In this document: positions 31,812-41,407 of the stretch, in pieces
How positions within the stretch are numbered: position 1 is the stretch's first letter
How the letters are laid out: each line of letters opens with the position of its first letter
DNA from: Solirubrobacteraceae bacterium
GTDB lineage: Bacteria; Actinomycetota; Thermoleophilia; Solirubrobacterales; Solirubrobacteraceae
Direction of reading: 5' to 3'
DNA length: 58,947 nucleotides
NCBI GenBank assembly: GCA_017882405.1
Contig: JADGPO010000058.1
Coordinates: 1 to 58,947, forward strand
Notes under the pieces: generated by a model
The model's input: the letters and a program-made list of their open reading frames with translations, nothing else
What the model was told of the DNA's origin: nothing
Databases searched by the model: none
Translations under genes and position numbers: made by a program

Positions 31812-33074
31812 TCAGACGCGGGTGAAGCGACGACCCGCCACCGGCGAGTCGGTCTCGTCAAGCCGTCCCGGGTCCCCGACGGGATCGTTCGCCGGGTCCT
31901 GCGCCGCGGCTGCCTCCATGGCCGCCAGGCGCTCGGGGGTCATCGCGGAGGCGTCCTCGTTGGCGGCCAGCCAGGCGCGGGCCTCGGCGGCGGCGTGCTC
32001 GTCGCGGCGGACGACCTTGCCGGCGTCGTAGTAGCGGTCGATCTCCTTGAAGAGCTCGTCGACCAGCTGCTCGGTGGGAAAGATCTTGAGCGGCTCGCCC
32101 TTGGAGTAGATCATCCCCTTGTCCTTGGCGCCGGTGATCCCGAAGTCGGCGTGGCGCGCCTCGCCGATCCCGTTGACCGCGCAGCCCAGCACCGAGACCT
32201 CGATCGGGTCCTCGTAGTCCTCCAGGCGACGCTCGACCTCGGCGACCACGGAGTCCATGTCGAACTGCAGGCGCCCGCAGGTGGGGCAGGCGATCAGCAC
32301 CGGACCGCGCTCGCGCAGCTTGAGCGCCTTGAGGATCTCCCAGGCCACCTTGACCTCCTCTTCGGCGTGAATGGTGGAGAGCGAGATGCGGATCGTGTCG
32401 CCGATTCCGTCGGCCAGCAGCGTGCCGAGCCCCACGGCCGACTTCAGCGAGCCCGACCACTTGGTCCCCGCCTCGGTGACCCCGAGGTGCAGCGGATAGG
32501 GGATCCGCTGCGCCAGCAGCCGGTTGGAGACGATCGTGTTGGGGACCGAGGTCGACTTCATCGACACCTTGAAGTCCCGGAAGTCCAAGCGCTCCATCAG
32601 CTCCACGGTCTCCACCGCTGCCGTGACCAGCGCCTCGACCGGGTTCGCGTATTCCAACTCGCGCAGGTGGGCCGGCAGCGAGCCGGAGTTGACTCCCACC
32701 CGCAGCGGGGTGCCGAGCGTCTTGGCCCTGGCGATCACCTCGGCCACCTTCTCGGGCCCGCCGATGTTGCCGGGGTTCAGGCGCACGCAGTGGGCGCCGG
32801 CGTCCAGCGCCTTGAGCGCCAGCGTGTGGTTGAAGTGGATGTCGGCGATCACCGGGATCGGCGACTCGCGGACGATCGTCTGCAGGGCCTCCACGTCCTT
32901 GTCACGCGGGACGGCGACGCGCACGATGTCGGCGCCGGCTTCGGCGACGCGGCGGATCTGGGCCATCGTGGCCGCCAGATCGGCGGTCTCGGTCTTGGTC
33001 ATCGTCTGCACCGCGACCGGCGCTCCACCGCCGATCGGCACCGTGCCGACCCGGACCTGCCGCTCAGAGGACAT
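31812..33074 (-). CDS. ispG: 4-hydroxy-3-methylbut-2-en-1-yl diphosphate synthase
   Basis: The 420-residue enzyme makes HMBPP in the non-mevalonate isoprenoid pathway. The TIM-barrel part is recognised by VQTMTKTETAD, ADIVRVAVPRDKD and RLNPGNIG. The iron-sulfur part has ACPTCGR and LGCAVNGIGEARHADFGI, giving three Cys and a downstream Glu for the [4Fe-4S] cluster. The C-terminal 60 residues are an extra Ala-rich tail. dxr, uppS and cdsA of the same or dependent pathways lie further along the same strand, 13 kb upstream. Confidence 0.96.
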   Translation of the reverse strand: MSSERQVRVGTVPIGGGAPVAVQTMTKTETADLAATMAQIRRVAEAGADIVRVAVPRDKDVEALQTIVRESPIPVIADIHFNHTLALKALDAGAHCVRLNPGNIGGPEKVAEVIARAKTLGTPLRVGVNSGSLPAHLRELEYANPVEALVTAAVETVELMERLDFRDFKVSMKSTSVPNTIVSNRLLAQRIPYPLHLGVTEAGTKWSGSLKSAVGLGTLLADGIGDTIRISLSTIHAEEEVKVAWEILKALKLRERGPVLIACPTCGRLQFDMDSVVAEVERRLEDYEDPIEVSVLGCAVNGIGEARHADFGITGAKDKGMIYSKGEPLKIFPTEQLVDELFKEIDRYYDAGKVVRRDEHAAAEARAWLAANEDASAMTPERLAAMEAAAAQDPANDPVGDPGRLDETDSPVAGRRFTRV

Positions 33075-33137
33075 GGCCCTCAGTGTAGAAGCCCGCGCCC
33101 GCGCCCCCCGCCCGGCCGACCGGGTACGGAACGCGGG

Positions 33138-33734
33138 CTACGGGCGCTCGCCCTCGCGGTTGTCGTCCTCGTGCTCGTCGACACGCGTCGGGGCCTCGTC
33201 GGAGCCCCCCTCGGGCGGCACCGAGGGCATCGCCCGCGTCTCGGCGGTCTCGCCGGCGCTGCCGGGAGGCGGTACCGAGGGCATCACCCGGGTCCGGGTG
33301 CCCTCGGCGGGTGCCTCGGGCTCACCGAGGTCCTCGGCTGCGGCGGGCCCGGATCGCCGGCGCCGGATCGCCAGCGCGCCGAAGGTCACCGCGCCCAGGA
33401 TCAGCACGACGAGGATGATGATCACCGGCGTGGGCAGGAACGAGCTGCCTCCGTTGTTCGCGGAGACGGGCAGCTTGCCGTTGTGCCTGCGGGCCGACAC
33501 GAGCGCGTTCTGGACGACGTCGAAGCAGCTCGTGTACTGCTTGACGGACGCCGGCATTACCGACAGCGCGTGGCGCAGCTGGCGCACCGTGTAGGGGTGG
33601 GTGAGCTGTCCGTGCGCCTGGCAGTCGTTGATGATCGCGTTACCGGCGGCGAGCGCGGGCGGCGTCGCGGCCGCGGTGGCGCCGAGCGCGGCGGCGGCGC
33701 AGATGAGCGCGAGCAGGCGTCGGGAGAGGGCCAT
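33138..33734 (-). CDS. secreted single-pass membrane protein, unknown function
   Basis: A signal peptide (MALSRRLLALICAAAALGAT, cut near ALA-AG) is followed by an outer domain of about 75 residues. That domain has two Cys (INDCQAHG and YTSCFDVV) that may form a disulfide. One membrane helix (VIIILVVLILGAVTFGALAI) and an acidic, Pro-rich cytosolic tail complete it, with a short repeat (RVMPSVPP / RAMPSVPP). I recognise no family. It lies between ispG and a GT39-type gene on the same strand. Confidence 0.78.
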   Translation of the reverse strand: MALSRRLLALICAAAALGATAAATPPALAAGNAIINDCQAHGQLTHPYTVRQLRHALSVMPASVKQYTSCFDVVQNALVSARRHNGKLPVSANNGGSSFLPTPVIIILVVLILGAVTFGALAIRRRRSGPAAAEDLGEPEAPAEGTRTRVMPSVPPPGSAGETAETRAMPSVPPEGGSDEAPTRVDEHEDDNREGERP

Positions 33735-33747
33735 GGCGCCGCCAAGC

Positions 33748-35286
33748 TTAGGCGGATCGTCCCTGTAAGATCACCGGGGGCGCCCCTGTCACCGGCGGCG
33801 CCGGCCCGAGCAGCCCCATCGCTCGGTCGTAGATGGCGGCGGGCGTGGCACGGAAACCCGCCGGAGCGAGCAGTCGATCGACCTGATAGCCGGCGACCGT
33901 TCGCGCACTGAGCAGCCGGAACCCGTGCCGGACTTTGCTCAGCGTGTCGCCCGCCGAGCCGACGATGTCCAGCTCGCCGACGGCGACCGGCGTTTGGGGC
34001 AGCGCCTTCTCGCCGGGCCCGGCCCAGGCGATTTCAGGCATGTAGACCGACAGCGGACCCGTCGTGAACTGATCGCCATAGGCGACGATCGCGCGCGGAC
34101 GCGACGAGTGGCCGAGTTCTGTGGCGACGGCCCGGACGTTTGGCTTCTGAAGCTGAGCATCGGAGGTGACGCGCACGTAGCCGTAGACGAACAGCGCGCC
34201 CAGGAGTAGCGCAAAAGCCATCCCGAGGACTCGGGCGCGCGGCGCCGCACAGGCGGCGCCGATCACCACCGCCAGCGGCGGCCACGCCGGCATGAGGCCC
34301 CGCGCGATGAAGTTGTCGTGCCCGGCGAGGGCGAGCACGAGGGGGATCCCGATGACGGCGGCGGCGAGGAGCGCGGCAACCCCGACCCCCCGCAACTCCG
34401 CGTCCGGCAGCCCCACCAGCGCCAGCGGGATGAGCATCGCCGCGATGCCCGCGGCGGCGATGAGCCCGTAGTGGGTCGCCGAGCTCTGATAGACGGGGAA
34501 CAGCCCGAAACTGACGGGCAGCTGCTGCAGCCGCACCGACAGCGCGACGCCGACGATGAAGCCGGTCGCCCTGCGCACGTGGGGGATCACGTGGGGCACG
34601 AACGGCGCCAGGACCACGGCCATCGCCGCCAGAGCGGCGACGCTGGCGCGGTTGCGCGCCCGGTAGACGAGGAGCAGGCCCTCGGCGGCGACCAGGAACC
34701 CCGCGAAGTACTGCGTGAGCAGCGCGAGCGCGGAGACCACGGCCCACCAGAGAAGCGCCCGTCCCGTGGGCGCCCGCCAGGCGCGAGCGAAGCACCACAG
34801 CGAGGCGCTGCACAGCGCCACCAGCAGCATGTACTCACGCGCCTCCTGGGAGTACCAGATCATGAACGGATTGACGGCGGCCAGCGCGGCGGCCATCAGC
34901 CCAGCCGGGCGCGAGACCAGCTCGCGGCCGCTCAGGTACAGCAGGGGCACGACGGCGACGCCCAGCAGCGCCGACAGCCCCCTCAGGGCGAGCTCACCCG
35001 TGCCCAGCAGCTTGGCCCATGGCCAGGCGATCAGGAGGTACAGCGGTGGGTTCCACTCCGTCGTGCTCCACGCGTGCAGCATCGCTCCGAACGGCAAGCG
35101 CAGCTCGTGAACCGCCTGAGACTCGTCGAGCCAGTAGCTCTGGCCAGTGATCGTGGCGAAGCGCAGGACCGCCGCCACGAGCATGAGCCCGACGAGCAAC
35201 TGCGCATCGCTACCGACGCGCAATCGCCAGCGCCGCCGGTACTCGTCTACCCGCTCCGCGACGGCCGGACGGGCCCGAAGGAGCAT
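33748..35286 (-). CDS. GT39-type (PMT-like) membrane glycosyltransferase
   Basis: The 512-residue polytopic protein has the GT-C pattern of dolichyl-/polyprenyl-phosphate-sugar:protein or lipid transferases. The first outer loop has YWLDESQAVHEL with the catalytic acid. NPPLYLLIAWP and IWYSQEAREYML are typical of the PMT_2/ArnT group. About eleven membrane helices are followed by a soluble outer domain. It probably moves a sugar from a lipid carrier to a surface molecule. It is divergent from two glycoside-hydrolase-like secreted proteins. Confidence 0.85.
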   Translation of the reverse strand: MLLRARPAVAERVDEYRRRWRLRVGSDAQLLVGLMLVAAVLRFATITGQSYWLDESQAVHELRLPFGAMLHAWSTTEWNPPLYLLIAWPWAKLLGTGELALRGLSALLGVAVVPLLYLSGRELVSRPAGLMAAALAAVNPFMIWYSQEAREYMLLVALCSASLWCFARAWRAPTGRALLWWAVVSALALLTQYFAGFLVAAEGLLLVYRARNRASVAALAAMAVVLAPFVPHVIPHVRRATGFIVGVALSVRLQQLPVSFGLFPVYQSSATHYGLIAAAGIAAMLIPLALVGLPDAELRGVGVAALLAAAVIGIPLVLALAGHDNFIARGLMPAWPPLAVVIGAACAAPRARVLGMAFALLLGALFVYGYVRVTSDAQLQKPNVRAVATELGHSSRPRAIVAYGDQFTTGPLSVYMPEIAWAGPGEKALPQTPVAVGELDIVGSAGDTLSKVRHGFRLLSARTVAGYQVDRLLAPAGFRATPAAIYDRAMGLLGPAPPVTGAPPVILQGRSA

Positions 35287-35377
35287 TGCGGCGGGAGTCT
35301 ACATCCGGGCGCCGCGGCGTCGCGGGGGTCCCGCAAGGGCGCAACCTTGCGTCCGCGCCGCCGTTATTGTCACCCGC

Positions 35378-37009
35378 TTGCCCGATCGTGGTCTCTCATC
35401 ACGTGCGGCTCTGAGCCGACGGGTGGCCGCGATCGCGGTCACGCTGGGCGTCGTCTCGACGCTCCTCACCGGCTGCGGTGCCTCCAAGCCCAAGCCGCCC
35501 CAGCTGCCGCCCGTCCACCCCCATCGTGCCGGGCCGCAGTCGATCTTCACGTCGGCGTCCCAGGCGGCGTTGAACACCAGCACGCTGGATGAGCTCCAGC
35601 GCCTGGGCGTCGACCGGATCCACATCTACATGCACTGGGCAGACCTTGCCCCGGACCCCACCCTGCCCCGTCGGGCCGCCTTCGCCGCGAACGATCCGGC
35701 CGCCTACCCGGCCGGCGGCTGGGCGGTCTACGACACGATCATCCGTGAGGCCAGCGCCCGCGGGATGGGCGTCGATCTGGCACTCGTGCCGCCGCCCCCG
35801 CGCTGGGCGGAGGGCAAGGGCGCCCCGGATCCCAAGACCCAACCCGAGTGGCGGCCGTCGGCGCCGGACTTCGGACAGTTCGTGCGCGCGGTGGCGACTC
35901 GCTACAGCGGCCACTACACGCCCTCGGCAAGCTCCAAGCCGCTGCCGCGCGTCGACTTCTGGTCGATCTGGAACGAGCCGAACCTGGGCATCGAGCTGGC
36001 TCCCGAAGCCAAGCCCCACTCCAGGGTCGAGATCGCTCCGGGACTGTACCGCGGGATCGTCGATGCGGCCTGGAGCGCGTTCGCCGCCACCGGGCACGGA
36101 CACGACACGATCCTGATCGGCGAGATCGCTCCCGCCGGAGCCACCTTCGGGGATGCGCCGGGCCTGTTCGCCAACATGGCGCCGCTGCGCTTCCTGCGCG
36201 CGCTCTATTGCGTCGGGACCAACTACCGACCGCTGCGGGCTACGGCCGCGCGGCTCAGGGACTGTCCCGCCACCGCCGCCGGCAGCGCCGCCTTCGCCGC
36301 GGCCCATCCGGGGCTGTTTCACGCCTCGGGGTTCGCCGACCATCCCTATCCGCAGGGTCTGCCTCCGAACAAGCCCACTCCGAACGAGCCCGACTACGCC
36401 GAGCTGGCCAAGATCGACAAGCTCGAGCAGACTCTCGACGCCCTGCAGCGGGTGTACGGCTCGCACACCCGCTTTCCGATCTGGTCGACGGAGTTCGGCT
36501 ACCAGACGACGCCGCCGGACACCGAGGCGGGCACGGTCAGCCCCACGCAGGCCGCCGCCTTCCTGAACTGGTCGGAGTACCTGACGTGGCTGGACCCGCG
36601 CCAGCGCTCATATGACCAGTACCAACTGGTGGACTCCCCGGTCGGCGTGTTCGCCACCGGACTGAAGACCGCCACGGGCAAGCCCAAGCCCGGCTATGAC
36701 GCCTACCGGATGCCGATCTATCTGCCGGCGACTGCCACGCTGCGTCGGCATCCGCTGGTCGTCTGGGGATGCGTGCGCCCGGCAGCCGACGCCGCTCATA
36801 CCACTCACCGGCCCCAGCACGTCCAGATCCAGTTCAAGCCGAGCTCCGGCGACGCGTTCAGGACGGTCCAGGTGGTGCCGCTGACGGGGCCGCACGGCTA
36901 CTTCGAGGTCTCACAGACGTTCCCTGGCAGCGGCACGGTGCGCCTAAGCTGGAGATATCCCCACGGCCCACGCGTCTTCAGCCGCATGGTAGGGGTGACG
37001 CTCCGGTAA
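35378..37009 (+). CDS. lipoprotein glycoside-hydrolase-like (TIM-barrel) protein
   Basis: The protein has a lipoprotein signal whose lipobox reads STLLTGCGAS, so it is probably lipid-anchored on the outside. The start is uncertain: a TTG at 35378 or a GTG at 35423 both place the lipobox properly, and the longer frame to 35147 overlaps the divergent gene. The body is a TIM barrel with DFWSIWNEPN (acid/base Glu) and FPIWSTEFGYQT (nucleophile Glu), a clan GH-A arrangement reminiscent of GH39/GH5. PRWAEGKG is shared with the downstream paralog. The substrate is unknown. The last 120 residues form a beta-sandwich-like end. Confidence 0.82.
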   Translation: MPDRGLSSRAALSRRVAAIAVTLGVVSTLLTGCGASKPKPPQLPPVHPHRAGPQSIFTSASQAALNTSTLDELQRLGVDRIHIYMHWADLAPDPTLPRRAAFAANDPAAYPAGGWAVYDTIIREASARGMGVDLALVPPPPRWAEGKGAPDPKTQPEWRPSAPDFGQFVRAVATRYSGHYTPSASSKPLPRVDFWSIWNEPNLGIELAPEAKPHSRVEIAPGLYRGIVDAAWSAFAATGHGHDTILIGEIAPAGATFGDAPGLFANMAPLRFLRALYCVGTNYRPLRATAARLRDCPATAAGSAAFAAAHPGLFHASGFADHPYPQGLPPNKPTPNEPDYAELAKIDKLEQTLDALQRVYGSHTRFPIWSTEFGYQTTPPDTEAGTVSPTQAAAFLNWSEYLTWLDPRQRSYDQYQLVDSPVGVFATGLKTATGKPKPGYDAYRMPIYLPATATLRRHPLVVWGCVRPAADAAHTTHRPQHVQIQFKPSSGDAFRTVQVVPLTGPHGYFEVSQTFPGSGTVRLSWRYPHGPRVFSRMVGVTLR

Positions 37010-37135
37010 TGGGTGAGACGGCCGTCGCGGAGCTCCGCTAGCCTCGGCGCACGTCCAACCCTGACCGTGCCGTCCTGAGCGTACTTCTCAGACCGCGGCG
37101 CGCAACTCTAACTGCCCGGAGCTGTTATCCCAACC

Positions 37136-38779
37136 ATGCCCACGATCAGACTCATCCCCCGCCTCGTCGCCGCCGGCGCAATCGGTGCCGCCGCGGTCAT
37201 CACCGGCCTGGCGGCCCTCCCCGCGGCCTCGGTCGCCAAGAGCTCGCAGCTCGCGATCATCCAGGACGGCGGTGACCTCAGCACGCCGCAGCAGACTTTC
37301 CAGGAGTTCCGCGCCCTGGGAGCCAACACGGTGCGGATCATCGTCAACTGGAACAGTGTGCTCTCCGGCAGCGCCCGCGCCTCAAAGACCAAGCCCGGCG
37401 GCTTCAACGCCAGCGATCCCAACGCCAAGCAGTACACCGGCTGGGGTCCGTATGACAACGCCGTCACGGCAGCCAAGCAGTACGGCATGAAGGTTGACTT
37501 CACGGTCACCGGCGGTGCTCCGCGCTGGGCCGAAGGCAAGGACATCCCTGCAGAGGGGATCAAGGAGCTGAGCTTCGCCTGGAAGCCCGACCCCATCGCC
37601 TACGGCCAGTTCATGTCGGCCGTGGCCACCCGCTATGACGGGAGCTTCAAGCCCACGGGCCAGAGCAACGCGTTGCCCAAAGTGACCTTCTGGGTCATCT
37701 ACAACGAGCCCAACTTCGGCCAGGACCTGGGACCGCAGGCCACCAACACCTCCCGGACCCTGATGGGTGCGAGCCTGTATCGCGGCATCGTCGACGCCGG
37801 CTGGAAGGCCCTGCAGGCCCACCATGCCCACGACACGATCCTGATCGGCGAGCTCGCCGCGCGTGGCTTCTACCTGAGCAACGGCAGGCACTCCAGCTTT
37901 GCCCCTCAGGGCTTTCCCGGCAATTACGGCCAGACGCGGGCGTTGTACTTCCTGCGCTCGCTGTACTGCATCGGCACCAACGGCAAGCCGCTGAGCGGCA
38001 ACGCCGCCAAGACGGTGACCTGCCCGACAAGCAGCAAGGGCTTCCGCAACGCCCACCCCGGCCTGTTCAAGGCCTCGGGCTTCGGCGACCACCCGTATCC
38101 GGTGAACGGCACGCCGCTCACCGACGGCAAGACAACCGACTACGCGACGTTTCCCGAGCTGGGGAACCTGGAGTCACAGCTGGATAAGGCCAACCGTGCG
38201 TACGGATCGTCCAAGAAGTTCGCGATCTACAACGACGAGTACGGCTACATCACCAACCCGCCTAACAACGACCCCAAACAGCGTTACGTGTCTCCCGCGA
38301 AGGCGGCCGGCTACATCAACTGGGCCGAGTACCTCAGCTGGAAGAGCCCCCGGATCGCCAGCTATATGCAGTACCTGCTCTTGGACCCGCCGAACAACTC
38401 AGGTGCCTACCGCGGCTTTGCCAGTGGACTGGAGTTCAACAACGGCAAGCACAAGCCGACCTACGACGCCTACCGGCTGCCGCTGTACATGCCCAAGACG
38501 TCGCTAACGAAGGGCACGGCGGCCGAGGTCTGGGGCGCGGCGCGACCGGCTCCCTTCCTGAGCCGTGACGGTGCCCAGAGCGTCGTTATCCAGGTCAACG
38601 GCCAGACCGTCCAGACAGTCCAGCCGGGCACGGGCGGGTACTTCGACACCAAGGTGAAGTTCAACGCGGGCGGGACCGTGCGGCTGTCCTACACCTACCC
38701 GAAGAGCGACAGCCTCCTGCCGGTCGGCGACCTCGGCACCACGGTCACCAGTCGCAGCTTCAAGATCAGCGTGCATTAG
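37136..38779 (+). CDS. secreted glycoside-hydrolase-like (TIM-barrel) protein, paralog of the preceding gene
   Basis: A standard signal peptide (LVAAGAIGAAAVITGLAALP, cut near SVA-KS) exports this 547-residue protein; there is no lipobox. It shares with the preceding gene PRWAEGKD, TFWVIYNEPNFG (acid/base Glu), LYRGIVDAGW, HDTILIGEL, FGDHPYPV and AIYNDEYGYIT (nucleophile Glu). The two are tandem duplicates with diverged lengths. It lacks the lipid anchor, so one copy stays on the cell and one may be released. No strong binding site is seen before the ATG. Substrate unknown; a surface or plant-type polysaccharide is likely. Confidence 0.85.
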   Translation: MPTIRLIPRLVAAGAIGAAAVITGLAALPAASVAKSSQLAIIQDGGDLSTPQQTFQEFRALGANTVRIIVNWNSVLSGSARASKTKPGGFNASDPNAKQYTGWGPYDNAVTAAKQYGMKVDFTVTGGAPRWAEGKDIPAEGIKELSFAWKPDPIAYGQFMSAVATRYDGSFKPTGQSNALPKVTFWVIYNEPNFGQDLGPQATNTSRTLMGASLYRGIVDAGWKALQAHHAHDTILIGELAARGFYLSNGRHSSFAPQGFPGNYGQTRALYFLRSLYCIGTNGKPLSGNAAKTVTCPTSSKGFRNAHPGLFKASGFGDHPYPVNGTPLTDGKTTDYATFPELGNLESQLDKANRAYGSSKKFAIYNDEYGYITNPPNNDPKQRYVSPAKAAGYINWAEYLSWKSPRIASYMQYLLLDPPNNSGAYRGFASGLEFNNGKHKPTYDAYRLPLYMPKTSLTKGTAAEVWGAARPAPFLSRDGAQSVVIQVNGQTVQTVQPGTGGYFDTKVKFNAGGTVRLSYTYPKSDSLLPVGDLGTTVTSRSFKISVH

Positions 38780-38806
38780 ACCCACCGCATCGGGAATACT
38801 GGGGCG

Positions 38807-40255
38807 GTGGCGTTGCCATCGCCCCAGTTGCTCGATCGTCTGCGGGAGATCTGCGGTCGCGAGTTCGTGCTCACCCAGCACGACGAGCTTGCGACGTATC
38901 GCTCCGACGGCCTACTGCACTATCGCCAGTTGCCGGCCGCGGCGGTGCTGCCCGAGACCGGCGAGCAGGTCCAGCAGGTGGTGGCCGCCTGCTTCGAGGC
39001 GCAGGTGCCGTGGGTGGCCCGCGGGTCGGGCACCGGTCTATCCGGCGGGGCGCTGCCCGTGCAGGACGGAGTGCTGATCGTGCTCTCGCGCCTGCGGCGG
39101 ATCCTTGAGATCGACCTCGACGATGGTCGTGTCGTGGTGCAGCCCGGGGTGACCAACCTGGCGATTTCCAAAGCCGTCGCACCCACCCACTTCTATCCGC
39201 CCGATCCCTCCAGCCAGATCGTCTGCTCGATCGGCGGCAACATCGCCGAGAACTCGGGCGGCGCGCACTGCTTCAAGTACGGGTTCACCACCAACTACGT
39301 CATCGGCCTCGAGGTCGTGCTGAGCGACGGCTCGGTGGTCCATCTCGACCGTGACACGCCCGGCTATGACCTGCTGGGAGCGTTCGTCGGCTCCGAGGGC
39401 ACGCTCGGGGTCGCGACCGAGATCACCCTGCGGGTGGTCCCCGCCCCCGAGAGCGTGCGCACGATGCTCGCCTTCTTCGCCGACACGAGCACGGCCGGGG
39501 ACGCCGTCTCGGCGATTGTCGACGCCGGCCTCGTGCCGGGGGCGATCGAGATGATGGATCGGCTCTCGATCGAGGCCGCCGAGCAGGCGACGGGCGCGGG
39601 CTACCGGCTCGATGCCGGCGCCGCGCTGCTGGTGGAGCTCGATGGTCCTCGCGAGCAGTGCGTGGCCGGCCTGGAGCAGCTGACCGCGCTGTGCTCCGAG
39701 GCGGGATCGCTGGACGTGCGCATCGCCCAGTCAGACGCCGAACGCGACCTCATCTGGCGCACCCGCAAGGCCGCGTTCGCTTCGATGGGGCGGATCGCCC
39801 CCGCCTACTACGTGCAGGACGGCGTGATCCCCCGCACCCGGCTGTCGGAGGTGCTGCGCCGGATCGACGCGCTCGCCGAGGAGTACGGCATGCGCGTGGC
39901 CAACGTGTTCCACGCCGGCGACGGCAACCTGCACCCGCTGGTCTGTTACGACTCCGGCCGCGAGGGCGAGGCAGCCCGAGCCGAGGAGCTGTCGGGACTG
40001 ATCATGAAGACGTGCGTCGATGCCGGCGGTTCGATCACCGGTGAGCACGGCGTGGGCGTCGACAAGAAGGCCTACATGCCGTCGATGTTCTCCGAAGCCG
40101 ATCTGGACACCTTCCAGCGGCTCCGATGCGCGTTCGACCCCCATGGGCTCGCCAACCCCGGCAAGGTGATGCCCACGCCGCGGCTGTGCGGCGAGGTCCC
40201 CGGCCCCTATCGAGAGCACCCGCTGGAGCGTGCGGGGATCGCGGAGCGCTTTTAG
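38807..40255 (+). CDS. glcD: glycolate oxidase subunit GlcD (FAD-linked)
   Basis: The 482-residue subunit oxidises glycolate (or a related 2-hydroxy acid) to glyoxylate. It has the PCMH-type FAD fold: ARGSGTGLSGGALPV, CSIGGNIAENSGGAHCFKYG and YDLLGAFVGSEGTLGV. The C-terminal cap has HAGDGNLHPLVC and GEHGVGVDKKAYM. The start is GTG at 38807. It is directly joined to glcE (TAGATG) and glcF, forming one operon. Electrons go on through GlcF to the respiratory chain. D-lactate dehydrogenases of the same family look alike, but the glcDEF set favours glycolate. Confidence 0.93.
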   Translation: MALPSPQLLDRLREICGREFVLTQHDELATYRSDGLLHYRQLPAAAVLPETGEQVQQVVAACFEAQVPWVARGSGTGLSGGALPVQDGVLIVLSRLRRILEIDLDDGRVVVQPGVTNLAISKAVAPTHFYPPDPSSQIVCSIGGNIAENSGGAHCFKYGFTTNYVIGLEVVLSDGSVVHLDRDTPGYDLLGAFVGSEGTLGVATEITLRVVPAPESVRTMLAFFADTSTAGDAVSAIVDAGLVPGAIEMMDRLSIEAAEQATGAGYRLDAGAALLVELDGPREQCVAGLEQLTALCSEAGSLDVRIAQSDAERDLIWRTRKAAFASMGRIAPAYYVQDGVIPRTRLSEVLRRIDALAEEYGMRVANVFHAGDGNLHPLVCYDSGREGEAARAEELSGLIMKTCVDAGGSITGEHGVGVDKKAYMPSMFSEADLDTFQRLRCAFDPHGLANPGKVMPTPRLCGEVPGPYREHPLERAGIAERF

Positions 40256-41407
40256 ATGGCAACGGTCACGCGGCAGCCACCGGCCACTTTCGAGGAGGCG
40301 GCAGCGGCACTGGCCAGCGCCACGGCCGATGGGCAGCCGGTGCGGATCGTCGGCGCGGGCTCAAAGCTCGGCTGGGGCAACCCGGAGCCGCCCGGGGAGG
40401 GCGGGGTCGAGCTTCACACCACCGGCCTGGACGAGATCGTCGAGCACAACGCCGGCGACCTGACGGCGATCCTGCAGGCGGGCGTGCCCCTGGCGGTGGC
40501 CCAGCGGACGTTCGCGGGCGCCGGACAGATGCTGGCCCTCGACCCGCCGCTGGCAGTCAGCGGCGCGCCCTCCCCCACGATCGGCGGCGTCGTCGCGACC
40601 GGTGACTGCGGGCCGCTGCGCCACCGCTACGGCGCCCCCCGCGATCTGGTGATCGGGGCGACGGTGGCGCTCTCGGACGGGACGATCGCCGCGTCCGGCG
40701 GCAAGGTGATCAAGAACGTCGCCGGCTATGACCTGGCCAAGCTGTTCAGCGGCTCGTTCGGCACGCTGGGGCTGATCCTGTCGATCAGCGTCCGCCTGCA
40801 CCCGCTGCGCGAGGACAGCTGCACCGCCGTGGGAGCGACCGGCGACGCCGACGCGCTGGCCCGGACCGCGGTGGCGCTGGCGTCGTTCCCGGCTGAGTTC
40901 GAGGCGCTGGACTTCGCCTGGCGCTCGGGGCGCGGCGGAGTCCTCGCACGCTGCGCGGGCGCCGAGTCCAGCCGCCGCGCCCAGCGCGCCGCCCGGCAGC
41001 TGTCCGAACTGGACCTGCAGCAGGTCGACGTGGTCGATCCCGACGGACAGCTGTGGGAGCGCCAGCGCGCGGGCCAGCGATCGACCGACCAGGCGCTGGT
41101 GCGGGTGGCCGCGGCCCCCAGCGCCCTGGCCGGGGTGCTGCGGGCCGCTGATCGGGCCGAGGCCACCGTCGTCGGGCGAGCCGCCCTGGGTCAGAGCTTC
41201 CTGAAGCTCGCTCCGGAGGCGGTGATCGGCTTGCGTGAAACCCTGCCGGCAGGCGCGGTGGCGATTGTCCTCGATGCTCCGGCCGGGGCGGAGCTCGACC
41301 GCTGGGGACCTGTTCCCGGCCCCGCGCTGGGACTGATGCGCCGCGTCAAGCAGCGCTTCGACCCGGCCGGCACCTGCAATCCCGGCCTGTTCGTGGGAGG
41401 TATCTGA
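40256..41407 (+). CDS. glcE: glycolate oxidase subunit GlcE (FAD-binding)
   Basis: The ATG follows the glcD stop without a gap. The 383-residue protein is a shorter FAD-binding relative of GlcD: VRIVGAGSKLGWGNPEPP, PTIGGVVATGDCGPLRHRYG, GGKVIKNVAGYDLAKL and GSFGTLGLI. It lacks GlcD's full catalytic cap. In E. coli GlcE is required for activity of the complex. Its stop overlaps the glcF start by one base (TGATG). Confidence 0.92.
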   Translation: MATVTRQPPATFEEAAAALASATADGQPVRIVGAGSKLGWGNPEPPGEGGVELHTTGLDEIVEHNAGDLTAILQAGVPLAVAQRTFAGAGQMLALDPPLAVSGAPSPTIGGVVATGDCGPLRHRYGAPRDLVIGATVALSDGTIAASGGKVIKNVAGYDLAKLFSGSFGTLGLILSISVRLHPLREDSCTAVGATGDADALARTAVALASFPAEFEALDFAWRSGRGGVLARCAGAESSRRAQRAARQLSELDLQQVDVVDPDGQLWERQRAGQRSTDQALVRVAAAPSALAGVLRAADRAEATVVGRAALGQSFLKLAPEAVIGLRETLPAGAVAIVLDAPAGAELDRWGPVPGPALGLMRRVKQRFDPAGTCNPGLFVGGI

